From Microlunatus antarcticus (GTDB lineage: Bacteria > Actinomycetota > Actinomycetes > Propionibacteriales > Propionibacteriaceae), in NCBI RefSeq assembly GCF_014193425.1, contig NZ_JACHZG010000001.1, forward strand, positions 992,001 through 1,056,000: DNA of 64,000 bases. The letters run 5' to 3'. Position 1 is the first letter of the stretch, and every line of letters begins with the position of its first letter. Of this stretch, positions 44,665 to 53,572 are shown one piece after another. The notes below the pieces were generated by a model. It did not search any database. It was not told the origin of the DNA and saw only the letters and a list, made by a program, of their open reading frames with translations. A program made the translations under genes and the position numbers.

Positions 44665-46052
44665 TGACGGGCCGGTCGATCGTGCTGATCGGGGCGGGCA
44701 GCACCGTCTTCACCCCAGGCCTGATGAGCGACCTCGTCGGTTCGCCGACCTTCGCCGGCTGGACGGTGCACCTGGTCGACCTGAACGGCGAGGCCGCCGA
44801 GGTGATGGCCCGCGTCGGGCGCCGGATGGCGGAGGCCCGGGGAGCCGACCTCACGTTCGTCCCGCACACCGACCGCCGCGAGGCGCTGCCGGGCGCGCGG
44901 GTGGTGACGACCACGGTCGCGGTCGGGGCGGCGAAGGGGTGGCGCCTGGACCTCGAGGTGCCCGGCCGCCACGGGATCGTCCAGACCGTGGGCGACAGCG
45001 TCGGGCCGGGCGGCGTGCTGCGAGCGCTGCGGCACGTGCCCGAGCTGGTGGCGATCGCGCGCGACGTGGCCGACCTCGCGCCCGGGGCGCAGCTCGTCAA
45101 CTACTCCAACCCGCTCACCGCCAACGTCCGCGGGATCACCGCCGAGACCGGCGTCCCGACGATCGGGCTGTGCCACGGCACCGCGCACACGCTCACGAAG
45201 TTGAACGCGGACCTCGGCCTGACCGACCGCGCGTCGGAGGTGCACGCCACGTTCGCGGGGCTCAACCACCTGTGCTGGCTGCTCGACTACCGCGTCGGGT
45301 CGGAGGACCTCTACCCCCGCCTCGCGGCGCTCGTCGCCGAGCGCGCCGGCGGCCGGGACGCGCCGAGCGCGTCGACCGAGGGCGTCCACCTCGCCGTCTC
45401 GGCCGACCTCTACCGCACGTTCGGGCGCTACCCGGCACCCGGGGACCGCCACGTCGCCGAGTTCTTCGGCTGGTACCTGAGGAGCGCGGACGGTGCGCCG
45501 GTGCACGAGGACGCGCTGCCGTGGGGGCTGCAGGGCGGGCGCGACGACACGATCCGCTACATCGACCAGAAGGCCGACCTCTGGCAGCAGCTGCACGACC
45601 AGGCCGACGGCACGGCCCCCGCGGTCCGGGTCGGGGACAACCAGGAGGCCGAGCGGCTCGTGTCGATCGTGGAGGCGCTCGTCACCGGCCGGGACCACAT
45701 GGAGCTCGCCGTGAACCTGCCCAACGCCGGCGCCATCACCGGGCTGCCCCCCGAGGCCGTGGTGGAGGTCCCGGCCGTGGTGGGCGCCCGCGGGGTGACA
45801 CCCCTCGCAGTCGGTCCGCTGCCGCCCGCCATCGCCGCGGTCGTGACGGCCCGGGCGTACCAGCAGGAGCTGACCGTGCAGGCCGCGCTCCGGGGCGACC
45901 GCGAGCTGGCCGTCCAGGCCCTGGCGCTGGACCCGTTGGTGCCCGGCCCGGACGTCGCCCGGCGGATCCTGGACGACGCGGTGCGTGCCCACGGCGCTGC
46001 GCTGAGCGCCTTCGCCCGCCCGGCCGACGCCGTACGGACGGAGGCCGCGTGA
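44664..46052 (+). CDS. Glycoside hydrolase family 4 enzyme (1)
   Basis: A 462-residue enzyme of the unusual NAD+- and Mn2+-dependent GH4 family, which cleaves glycosides by oxidation-elimination. The dinucleotide motif is LIGAGSTVFTPGLM. The metal ligands match GlvA C172/H202: here C170 (GLCHG) and H202 (GLNHLCW). NYSNPLT is also conserved. GH4 covers alpha- and beta-glycosidases on free or 6-phosphorylated sugars; with an ABC importer and no PTS, a non-phosphorylated substrate is likely. ATG 44664 is chosen over GTG 44661 because of the TGATG junction. Confidence 0.93.
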   Translation: MTGRSIVLIGAGSTVFTPGLMSDLVGSPTFAGWTVHLVDLNGEAAEVMARVGRRMAEARGADLTFVPHTDRREALPGARVVTTTVAVGAAKGWRLDLEVPGRHGIVQTVGDSVGPGGVLRALRHVPELVAIARDVADLAPGAQLVNYSNPLTANVRGITAETGVPTIGLCHGTAHTLTKLNADLGLTDRASEVHATFAGLNHLCWLLDYRVGSEDLYPRLAALVAERAGGRDAPSASTEGVHLAVSADLYRTFGRYPAPGDRHVAEFFGWYLRSADGAPVHEDALPWGLQGGRDDTIRYIDQKADLWQQLHDQADGTAPAVRVGDNQEAERLVSIVEALVTGRDHMELAVNLPNAGAITGLPPEAVVEVPAVVGARGVTPLAVGPLPPAIAAVVTARAYQQELTVQAALRGDRELAVQALALDPLVPGPDVARRILDDAVRAHGAALSAFARPADAVRTEAA

Positions 46053-47248
46053 GCACGCACGAGGGTGCCCTCGCCAACCCCGCCAACCCGGCCGCCCCGG
46101 CCGGACCCGGCGGCGAGGGCTGGGGCACGTCGGCCACCGCCCGCGAGATCGCCCAGCAGCCCCGGGTCTGGCGCGAGCTGGCCGTGACCCTCGGGGAGCG
46201 AGCCGGCGAGATCGAGGCCTTCCTCGAGCCGTTGCTGGCCCGGCCCCACCTGCGGATCGTGCTCACCGGCGCCGGCACGTCGGCCTTCGCCGGCGAGCTG
46301 TTGGCGCCTGCCCTCGCGCAGGCGATGCGTCGGCGGGTCGACCCCGTCGCCTCGACCACAATCGTGGGCGGGCCCGGTGCCGTCTTCGTCGAGGACGTCC
46401 CGACGCTGCTCGTCTCCTTCGCCCGGTCCGGGAACAGCCCCGAGAGCGTGGCCGCCGCGGCCCTCGCCGACCAGCTGCTGACCTCGGTCCACCACCTCGT
46501 CGTGTGCTGCCACGGCGACAGCGACCTCGCGCACGCGTACGCCGCGGACGACCGCGCCCTCGTGCTGCTGATGCCGCCCGCGACGCACGACGTCGGCTTC
46601 GCCATGACGTCGAGCTTCACCACGATGGTGCTGGGCTGCTGGTTCGCCCTGACCGGGACCGGGACGGCCGCCGAGGTCGTCGACCGGCTGGCCCGGGGGG
46701 CGGACGAGCTACTGAGCGCCGCCGGCGAGGTCGCCGCCCTGGCCGAGCGCGGCTTCAGCCGGGTGGCGTACCTCGGCAGCGGGCCGCTCGCCGGACTGGC
46801 GCAGGAGGCGGCGCTCAAGCTGCTGGAGCTGACGGCCGGCGGCGTCCTCGGTCAGCACGACAGCCCGCTCGGCTTCCGCCACGGGCCCAAGGCGATGCTC
46901 ACCGACGACACGATGGTGGTCGTGCTCCGCTCCACCGACGCGTACACCGCGCGCTACGACGACGACATCGTCGCCGAGCTGGTCCGCGACCTCGACCCCG
47001 GGCAGGTCGCGGTGCTCGGCGGCGGTCCGCTGCCGGCGGCGGTGCAGCAGGGGGCCGGCTGGACGTGGCGGGTGGACGGGCTGGACGGGCTGGGCGACGT
47101 CCCGGCCGCGGTGGTCTACGCCGTGTTCGTCCAGCTGTTCGCGCTGAGGAGCTCGATCGTCCGGGGGCTGACGCCGGACAACCCGTTCCCCTCCGGCGAG
47201 GTGAACCGGGTGGTGCGCGGCGTGAGCGTGCACCCGTACACGGCGTGA
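46049..47248 (+). CDS. Double-SIS-domain sugar isomerase/deaminase (AgaS/NagB-II-like)
   Basis: A 399-residue cytoplasmic protein with two SIS domains. The first has VLTGAGTSAFAGELLAPAL and SFARSGNSPESVAA, the second YLGSGPLAGLAQEAALKLLELTAGG. It lacks the glutaminase domain of GlmS, so it fits AgaS or NagB-II, which deaminate and isomerise hexosamine 6-phosphates. The N-terminal 30 residues are Ala/Pro-rich. GTG 46049 overlaps the GH4 stop, and its own stop overlaps the next kinase gene. Confidence 0.87.
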   Translation: MSTHEGALANPANPAAPAGPGGEGWGTSATAREIAQQPRVWRELAVTLGERAGEIEAFLEPLLARPHLRIVLTGAGTSAFAGELLAPALAQAMRRRVDPVASTTIVGGPGAVFVEDVPTLLVSFARSGNSPESVAAAALADQLLTSVHHLVVCCHGDSDLAHAYAADDRALVLLMPPATHDVGFAMTSSFTTMVLGCWFALTGTGTAAEVVDRLARGADELLSAAGEVAALAERGFSRVAYLGSGPLAGLAQEAALKLLELTAGGVLGQHDSPLGFRHGPKAMLTDDTMVVVLRSTDAYTARYDDDIVAELVRDLDPGQVAVLGGGPLPAAVQQGAGWTWRVDGLDGLGDVPAAVVYAVFVQLFALRSSIVRGLTPDNPFPSGEVNRVVRGVSVHPYTA

Positions 47249-48234
47249 GCGTCGCGCCGGCCGTGTTCCTCGGGGTCGACGGCGGAGGGACGAAGACCGC
47301 GCTCTGCCTGGTGTCGGCGGACGGGCGGCTGCTGGCGGAGCGCGACGCCCCGAGCTGCTACTACCTGGGCGCCGGGCAGGGGAGCGGCCCGGGCCTGGTC
47401 AGGGAGGTGCTCGCGGCCGCCGTGCCCGCCGTGTGCGCCGACGCCGGCATCGAGGTCGCGGCTGTCGAGGGGGCGTTCTTCGGGCTGCCCGGCTACGGGG
47501 AGGCCTCGGACGACCTGGCCGAGGTCGACGCGATCCCCGGGGAGGTCCTCGGGCACCACCGGTACCGCTGCGACAACGACATGGTGTGCGGGTGGGCGGG
47601 CTCGCTCGCGCTGGCGGCCGGGGTGAACGTGGTGAGCGGGACCGGGTCGATGAGCTACGGCGAGCGCGGGGACCTCCGCGCCCGGGTCGGCGGCTGGGGC
47701 GAGCTGTTCGGCGACGAGGGCTCGGCCTACTGGCTGGGGATCCGCGGCCTGCAGGCCTGGACGCAGATGACCGACGGCCGAGAGCCCGTCGGGGCTCTCC
47801 ACGGGCTGCTGGGCGAACGGCTCGGGCTCGACGACCCGCTCGACCTGGTCAGCCTCGTGCACGAGCGGTGGCAGGGGGACCGGCGCACCATCGCCGGGCT
47901 CGCGCCGCTGGTGGTGCGGGCCGCCGAGGAGGGCGACCCCGCCGCCCGTCGGATCGTCGACGACGCGGTGGCCGAGCTCGCTCGCCTGGCGCTGGTCGCG
48001 GCGGACCGCCTGCGCTTCCCGGCCGGCGCGGTGGTGCCCGTGACCGGCTCCGGCGGCGTCTTCGGCGCGCCACTCGTCCGTGCCGCCTTCGCCGACCGGC
48101 TCCGGTCGGTCGGCGGCCTCGTCCTGCGGCCGTCCCGCTTCAGCCCCGCCGTCGGCGCCGCGCTCTACGCGGCCCGCGAGGTCGGCGCCCCGCTCGACCC
48201 CGACGCGCTGGCCCGTCTCGAGGCGTCCGGCTGA
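47245..48234 (+). CDS. BadF/BadG-type ATPase, likely amino-sugar kinase
   Basis: A 329-residue kinase of the BadF/N-acetylglucosamine-kinase family. FLGVDGGGTKTALCLV is the phosphate-1 loop, CDNDMVCGWAGSLA the substrate region, VVSGTGSMSYG the phosphate-2 loop and VPVTGSGGVF the adenosine motif. GRVGGWGELFGDEGSAYWLG-like sequence is typical. Family members phosphorylate GlcNAc or glucosamine (for example Vibrio GspK). Adjacent to an AgaS-like deaminase, it probably makes the hexosamine 6-phosphate that the deaminase uses. Confidence 0.87.
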   Translation: MSVAPAVFLGVDGGGTKTALCLVSADGRLLAERDAPSCYYLGAGQGSGPGLVREVLAAAVPAVCADAGIEVAAVEGAFFGLPGYGEASDDLAEVDAIPGEVLGHHRYRCDNDMVCGWAGSLALAAGVNVVSGTGSMSYGERGDLRARVGGWGELFGDEGSAYWLGIRGLQAWTQMTDGREPVGALHGLLGERLGLDDPLDLVSLVHERWQGDRRTIAGLAPLVVRAAEEGDPAARRIVDDAVAELARLALVAADRLRFPAGAVVPVTGSGGVFGAPLVRAAFADRLRSVGGLVLRPSRFSPAVGAALYAAREVGAPLDPDALARLEASG

Positions 48235-48250
48235 CCCGGAGACGTGCTCC

Positions 48251-49057
48251 TCAGGCGTCCGCCACGACGACCTCGACGCCGGCCGCGCGGACCAGCTCGA
48301 GCTCGTCCGCGTCCGCGGACGCGTCGGTGATGATCATGGACACCGACGCGAGGTCGGCCATCTGCGCGAACGCGACGCGCCCGATCTTGGAGCCGTCGGC
48401 CACGACGACCGTCCGCTGCGCCCGCGCCACCATGGCGTGGTTGGTGCGCGCCTCCGTCTCGTCGTGCGTGGTCACGCCCGCCGCGGCGCCGACCCCGTCG
48501 GCGCCGAGGACGGCGGTCCCGAGGTTCACGGAGGCGAACGTGTGCTCGGCCAGGGCACCGACCAGCTCGAGCGACTCGGGCCGCAGGAACCCACCCGTGA
48601 CCACGACCCGGACGCGACCCCGCCCGCTGAGCAGGTTGGCGATCGTCAGCGAGTTGGTGACGACCGTCAGGTCCTGACGCCACTGGAGCTCCCGCGCGAC
48701 CGCGGCGGTCGTCGTGCCACCGCTCAGGGCGACGACGTGCCGGCCGGTGGGCAGCCGGACGGCCATGGCCCGGGCGATCGCGCGCTTCGCGTCGGCGTAC
48801 TGCGTGCCGCGAAGCGCGACCGGCAGCTCCGTACGCCCCTCGGCGACGGTCGCCCCGCCGTGGGTGCGGATGACGAGGCGCTGGTCGGCCAGCTCGGTGA
48901 GGTCACGACGAGCGGTGGCCGGCGAGATGCCGAGGCCCTCGGTGAGCTCGGCGAGCGTGACGGTCCGTCGCTGCGCGACCAGGTCCAGGACCGCGGTCAG
49001 CCGCCGGGCCCGCTGGGTCGTCGACGACCGGAGCCGTGACTCCAGCCCTCCGTCCAC
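48251..49057 (-). CDS. DeoR/GlpR-type transcriptional regulator (2)
   Basis: A 268-residue repressor. Winged helix: RRTVTLAELTEGLGISPATARRDL with THGGATVAEGR; sensor domain: ALSGGTTTAAVA, LGADGVGAAAGVTTHDE and VVADGSKIGRVAF. GTG 49057 gives a 16-residue N-terminal arm before the first helix. It shares the fold and likely ligand class with DeoR 1 but is clearly a different protein. It is convergent with the kinase gene and divergent from the second GH4 gene. Confidence 0.9.
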   Translation of the reverse strand: MDGGLESRLRSSTTQRARRLTAVLDLVAQRRTVTLAELTEGLGISPATARRDLTELADQRLVIRTHGGATVAEGRTELPVALRGTQYADAKRAIARAMAVRLPTGRHVVALSGGTTTAAVARELQWRQDLTVVTNSLTIANLLSGRGRVRVVVTGGFLRPESLELVGALAEHTFASVNLGTAVLGADGVGAAAGVTTHDETEARTNHAMVARAQRTVVVADGSKIGRVAFAQMADLASVSMIITDASADADELELVRAAGVEVVVADA

Positions 49058-49086
49058 CGCGCCACCCCGTTCCCTCCGGCCAGCCC

Positions 49087-49131
49087 TGATCGCTCGCTGG
49101 TGGTGAGCACTTTAATCAGAGATCGCTCACC
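49087..49131. promoter_or_regulatory. Promoter-operator region of GH4 gene 2
   Basis: TTTAAT (49111-49116) is a good -10, with a weak TGATCG -35 at 18-bp spacing. It is embedded in the inverted repeat GGTGAGC (49102-49108) and GCTCACC (49125-49131). GTGAGCACTTT (49103-49113) is the reverse complement of the word at 41329. A DeoR regulator bound here would cover the -10. Confidence 0.55.
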
Positions 49132-49170
49132 CCGTTGCGCGGTTCGCTCGTCGCGCCCAGGATGACCGCC

Positions 49171-50508
49171 ATGGCTACTCGTCCGACCGTCGTCTTCCTC
49201 GGGGCCGGCAGCGTCGTGTTCACCCGGCAGCTGCTCGCCGACCTGTTCCGCTTCGATGACCTGCCCGGGCTGCGGGTCGTCCTGCACGACATCGACGCCC
49301 TCCGCCTCGACGTCGCGCGCGGCACCGCGCTGCAGGTCGCGGAACGCTTCGGCCGCGACGCCGACGTGGTCGCGACCCTCGACCGGCGGCAGGCCCTCGA
49401 CGGGGCCGACTTCGTGGTCGACATGATCCAGGTCGGCGGCATCGACGCCACCCGCGTGGACCTCCTGCTGCCCGCCGAGGTCGGCCTGCGCCAGACCATC
49501 GGGGACACGACCGGCGTCGGCGGCGTGTTCCGGGCGCTGCGGACGTTCCCGGTGCTCAGCGGCATCGCCGCGGACATGGCCCAGCTGTGCCCTGACGCGC
49601 TGCTCTGCAACTACACCAACCCGATGGCCATGAACGTGTGGTGGATGTCCGTGGTCGCCCCGCAGATCAAGACGGTCGGGCTGTGCCACAGCGTGCACTG
49701 GACGGTGCACGGGCTGTGCGAGCTGGTCGGCGTCCCGATGGAGGGCACCCGGTTCCGCGCGGCCGGCGTCAACCACCAGGCCTGGCTCTCCGAGTGGAGC
49801 CGCGACGGGCAGAGCCTCTACCCGCGACTCGACGAGGCGATCGAGCGCGACCCGGAGCTTCTGCGCCGCGTCCGGGTCGAGATGTACCGGCGGATCGGCT
49901 TCTACCCCACGGAGACGAGCGAGCACTCCTCGGAGTACGTGTCGTGGTTCCTCCGCTCGGACGCGCAGGTGGAGCGGTTCCGGCTGCGGCCGCTGGAGTA
50001 CCTCGAGATCTCCGGGGGCAACGTCGCCGAGTTCGAGAGCGCCCAGGTCGCGCTCGCCGAGGGGCGGCCGCTCGAGCTCGAGGAGGGCGCCGCCGAGTAC
50101 GCGCCGCAGATCATCCACTCCGTGCTGACCGGGGCCGAGCGGGAGATCCACGTGAACGTCGTCAACCCCGTGGGCGCCCCGCTGATCGACAACCTCCCCA
50201 CCGGCGCCGTGGTCGAGGTGGCCGCGAGCGTGGACGCCGACGGGGTGCACCCGATCCCGGCCGGCTCGGTCCCGGAGGCCGGCGCGGCCCTCAACCGGAG
50301 CTACCTGTCGGTCGCCGCCCTGACGATCGAGGCCGCCCGGACGGGCGACCCCCGCCGCGTCCGCCAGGCGGTCCTGGCCGACCCGAACGCCAGCTCGACC
50401 CTCACCCCGGCCCAGATCTGGGAGCTCTGCGACCGCATGACCCAGGCCCATGCCGACGTCCTGCCCCGGTCACTCGGCGGCCGGCTCGACGTCGACCTGG
50501 GCGTCTGA
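49171..50508 (+). CDS. Glycoside hydrolase family 4 enzyme (2), MelA-like
   Basis: A 445-residue GH4 enzyme. The NAD motif is FLGAGSVVFTRQL; the metal ligands are C172 (GLCHS) and H202 (GVNHQAW). NYTNPMAMN and the ETSEHSSEYVSWFLR stretch are closest to alpha-galactosidase MelA. ATG 49171 is chosen because AGGA lies eight bases upstream; ATG 49162 is inside that site. It differs strongly from GH4 enzyme 1, so the locus can attack two linkages or two sugars. Confidence 0.92.
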   Translation: MATRPTVVFLGAGSVVFTRQLLADLFRFDDLPGLRVVLHDIDALRLDVARGTALQVAERFGRDADVVATLDRRQALDGADFVVDMIQVGGIDATRVDLLLPAEVGLRQTIGDTTGVGGVFRALRTFPVLSGIAADMAQLCPDALLCNYTNPMAMNVWWMSVVAPQIKTVGLCHSVHWTVHGLCELVGVPMEGTRFRAAGVNHQAWLSEWSRDGQSLYPRLDEAIERDPELLRRVRVEMYRRIGFYPTETSEHSSEYVSWFLRSDAQVERFRLRPLEYLEISGGNVAEFESAQVALAEGRPLELEEGAAEYAPQIIHSVLTGAEREIHVNVVNPVGAPLIDNLPTGAVVEVAASVDADGVHPIPAGSVPEAGAALNRSYLSVAALTIEAARTGDPRRVRQAVLADPNASSTLTPAQIWELCDRMTQAHADVLPRSLGGRLDVDLGV

Positions 50509-50659
50509 GGCCGCCGCGCCAAGAGTTCACCCGGTGGTGACCTGAGGTTCGCCACGTCGCTCACCCGTCGTACGCCGTCGGTGTGGTTGCCTCGGCCCTG
50601 CGACGACGAGGACGCACCACCCCCGGTGCGGACGGCCGTGGCAGTGATGGGGTCTCGTC

Positions 50660-53536
50660 GTGTCTTTCACCCGCCGCCGCTCGACCCGGCTGCTCAGCGG
50701 CCTCCTCCTCGCGGTCCTCGGCTCGACCGCGCTCGTGTCCGCACCACCGGCGGTGGCCGACGTCACGACCGTGTCGGTCGACAACCTCCGGACCGGGTGG
50801 GACCGGAACGAGCCCGGCCTGGCTCCGTCGGACGCCTCGGCCCCCGACTTCGGCCAGCTCTTCGCGACGAAGCTCGACGGGCAGATCTACGCCCAGCCCG
50901 TCGTGGCCAAGGGCGTGCTGCTCGCGGTCACGGAGCAGGACAAGGCGTACGGCCTCGATCCCGTCACCGGCAAGATCAGGTGGAAGCGTGACGTCGGGCC
51001 CGAGTGGGCCGCGTCGAACATCGGCTGCGGCGACCTCGTCCCGGACATCGGCATCACGTCCACCCCGGTCGTCGACCAGGCCACCGGCACCGCGTACTTC
51101 ACCGCCAAGGTCGACGACGGCAAGGACGGTGACCACCCGCACTGGTACCTGCACGCCATCGACATCACCAACGGCAAGGAACGGAGCGGGTTCCCGACCA
51201 CGATCAAGGGCGACGCGGACAACGACGGGGACATCGACTTCAACCCCAAGACCGCCATGCAGCGGCCGGGGCTGCTGCTCCTCGACGGCGTCGTCTACGC
51301 CGGCTTCGCCAGCCACTGCGACAAGGCGCCGTACGTCGGCTACGTCGTGGGCGTGAACGCGACCACGGGCAAGCAGACGGCGATGTTCGCCACCGAGACG
51401 GGCAACGCGCGGGCCGGGGCGGGCATCTGGCAGTCCGGCGGCGGGCTGGTCTCCGACGGTCCCGGCCAGATCATCTTCGCCACCGGCAACGGCGTCTCTC
51501 CGTCGCCGCACAAGGGCAAGAACCCGCCCGACCAGCTGGCCGAGTCGGTCGTCCGGGTCGAGGTGCAGAAGAACGGCCACCTGAAGGCGACCGACTTCTT
51601 CTCCCCGGTGAACAACACGAACCTGGACACCGACGACAGCGACCTCGGCTCGGGCGGGCCGCTGGCCATCCCCGACGGCTACGGCACGAAGGACCACCCG
51701 CACCTGATGGTCTTGGTGGGCAAGGACGGCCGGGTCTACCTCCTCGACCGCGACGACCTCGGCGGCAACGCCCAGAAGTCCGGCAAGAAGGACGACGTGC
51801 TGCAGACCGGTGGGCCCTGGCACGGCGTCTGGGGCTACCCGTCGTTCTGGGGCGGCGGCAGCGGCTACGTCTACATGACCAACAACCGCGGCCCCCTGTC
51901 CGCGTTCAAGGTCGGGGTCTCGGGCTCGGGCAAGCCCGCCCTGAGCCGGGCCGGGACGAGCGCCGCGCGCTTCGGCTACACGTCGGGCTCGCCCATGGTC
52001 ACCTCGGACGGCACCAAGGCCGGGTCGGCGCTCGTCTGGGTCGTCTTCAGCAAGGGCCCGAACGGCGACGGCGGACAGCTGCGGGCGTACGACGCGGTCC
52101 CGAAGAAGGGCCGGCTGGCGCTGCGCTACTCGGCGCCGATCGGGACGGCGACCAAGTTCGCCGTGCCGGCCACCACCAACGGCCGGGTGTACGTCGCGAA
52201 CCGGTCCGGGTCGGTCTACGGCTTCGGGCGGCCGACCACGATCGCCCTGGGCGGCACGCCGACCGACTTCGGCATGGTCGCGGTGAAGAAGAGCGTGACC
52301 AAGCAGGTCACCGTGACCGCCAAGCGCACGGTCAAGATCACGAAGATCAAGACCGACGCGCCCTTCACGACCGGCAAGGTCAAGCTCCCCAAGACCCTCA
52401 AGGCTGGCGCCTCCCTGACCGTGCCGGTGACGTTCAAGCCGAAGGACGCGGACTCGGAGTCGGGAGCGCTCGCCTTCGTGACCACGACCGGGACGTTCGC
52501 CTTCGACCTGCACGGGGTGGGCACCGAGGACGGGTTGCTGTCCGACCCCTCGACGCTGAGCTTCGGCGAGGTCCCGGCCGGGGGGAAGGTCACGCTCGAC
52601 GCGAGCATCACCAACAGCGGCGCGACGACGACGACGATCACCGGGGCCACCGGACCCTCGGGACCGTTCGACAGCGATGCCCTGCCGAAGGCGGGCACCA
52701 AGCTGGAGGCCGGGAGCTCGGTGTCCGTGCCGGTGTCCTTCGAGCCGACCGAGGCGGGGAAGTTCACGACCACGCTGGTGGTCAGGTCCTCGACCGGGGA
52801 CGTGACGGTGCCGGTCACGGGCACGTCGATCAAGGGCAACGCGCAGCTGACGATCAAGCCCGGCACCCTCCAGTTCGGGTCGGTGCCGGTGGGGAAGTCG
52901 GTCACGAAGACGTTCGACATCACGAACACGGGCAACCTGCTGCTGACGCTGACGAAGGCCGCACCGCCGACGGCGCCGTTCCTGGTGCCGGACCCGGTCT
53001 CGGAGGGTCAGCAGATCGAGCCCGGTGACGTCCTGCACCAGTCGGTCACGTTCACCCCGACGAAGCCGGGGGCCTTCGACGGCACCTACTCGATCACCGG
53101 CAACGACGGTCAGGGCGCGCACCTGATCACGGTGCACGGCCAGGCCGTCGCGACGCCCGTCACCCAGGCGATCGTCGGGCTGGGCAAGTGCGTCGACGTC
53201 CGCGGGAGCAAGACCAGGAACGGCACGCCGGTCCAGCTCTACCCCTGCAACGAGGGCGAGGGGCAGACGTGGGCGCGGAGCGGCACGACGTTCCAGGCCC
53301 TCGGCAAGTGCCTCGACGTGAAGAAGAGCGGGACGAAGAACAAGACGAAGGTCCAGCTGTGGGGCTGCAACGGCAGTGCCGCGCAGGACTGGTCCGCCGG
53401 CGACGCAGGCTCGCTCGTGAACGGAGGGTCCGGCCGCTGCCTCGACATTCCGAAGGGGGTCTCGAAGAAGCGGGTCCAGCTGCAGATCTACGACTGCAAC
53501 GGCTCGGACGCCCAGCGCTGGGCGCTGAAGCGATGA
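50660..53536 (+). CDS. Large secreted protein: PQQ-like propeller, three ASH domains, ricin-type lectin
   Basis: A 958-residue exported protein. The signal peptide runs to about residue 33 (SAPPAVA). Residues 40-525 form a PQQ-type beta-propeller (repeats such as VLLAVTEQDKAYGLDPVTGKIRWKRDV). Three Ig-like ASH domains begin near 527, 625 and 727, each with the pattern LxFGxVPxG and later VPVxFxP. Residues 833-958 are a ricin-type beta-trefoil with three QxW-like repeats (GKCVDVRG, GKCLDVKK, GRCLDIPK), expected to bind carbohydrate. Two free-standing DNDGD-like stretches may bind calcium. GTG 50660 is used. It is likely a cell-surface or released polysaccharide-binding protein; no enzyme site is visible. 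Confidence 0.85.
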   Translation: MSFTRRRSTRLLSGLLLAVLGSTALVSAPPAVADVTTVSVDNLRTGWDRNEPGLAPSDASAPDFGQLFATKLDGQIYAQPVVAKGVLLAVTEQDKAYGLDPVTGKIRWKRDVGPEWAASNIGCGDLVPDIGITSTPVVDQATGTAYFTAKVDDGKDGDHPHWYLHAIDITNGKERSGFPTTIKGDADNDGDIDFNPKTAMQRPGLLLLDGVVYAGFASHCDKAPYVGYVVGVNATTGKQTAMFATETGNARAGAGIWQSGGGLVSDGPGQIIFATGNGVSPSPHKGKNPPDQLAESVVRVEVQKNGHLKATDFFSPVNNTNLDTDDSDLGSGGPLAIPDGYGTKDHPHLMVLVGKDGRVYLLDRDDLGGNAQKSGKKDDVLQTGGPWHGVWGYPSFWGGGSGYVYMTNNRGPLSAFKVGVSGSGKPALSRAGTSAARFGYTSGSPMVTSDGTKAGSALVWVVFSKGPNGDGGQLRAYDAVPKKGRLALRYSAPIGTATKFAVPATTNGRVYVANRSGSVYGFGRPTTIALGGTPTDFGMVAVKKSVTKQVTVTAKRTVKITKIKTDAPFTTGKVKLPKTLKAGASLTVPVTFKPKDADSESGALAFVTTTGTFAFDLHGVGTEDGLLSDPSTLSFGEVPAGGKVTLDASITNSGATTTTITGATGPSGPFDSDALPKAGTKLEAGSSVSVPVSFEPTEAGKFTTTLVVRSSTGDVTVPVTGTSIKGNAQLTIKPGTLQFGSVPVGKSVTKTFDITNTGNLLLTLTKAAPPTAPFLVPDPVSEGQQIEPGDVLHQSVTFTPTKPGAFDGTYSITGNDGQGAHLITVHGQAVATPVTQAIVGLGKCVDVRGSKTRNGTPVQLYPCNEGEGQTWARSGTTFQALGKCLDVKKSGTKNKTKVQLWGCNGSAAQDWSAGDAGSLVNGGSGRCLDIPKGVSKKRVQLQIYDCNGSDAQRWALKR

Positions 53537-53572
53537 CGGCCCCTGGTCGGGAGCACCGGGCCGGCGCGGAGA

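Noticed and set aside
50509-50659. Riboswitch before the secreted lectin protein
   Set aside because: The GGTGTGGTTGCC segment and nearby pairs do not assemble into a known aptamer; I see only an ordinary promoter-sized gap.
53537-53572. Terminator between the lectin gene and the convergent lipoprotein gene
   Set aside because: Only a weak, bulged stem (GGCCC with GGGCC) can be drawn in the 36-base gap.
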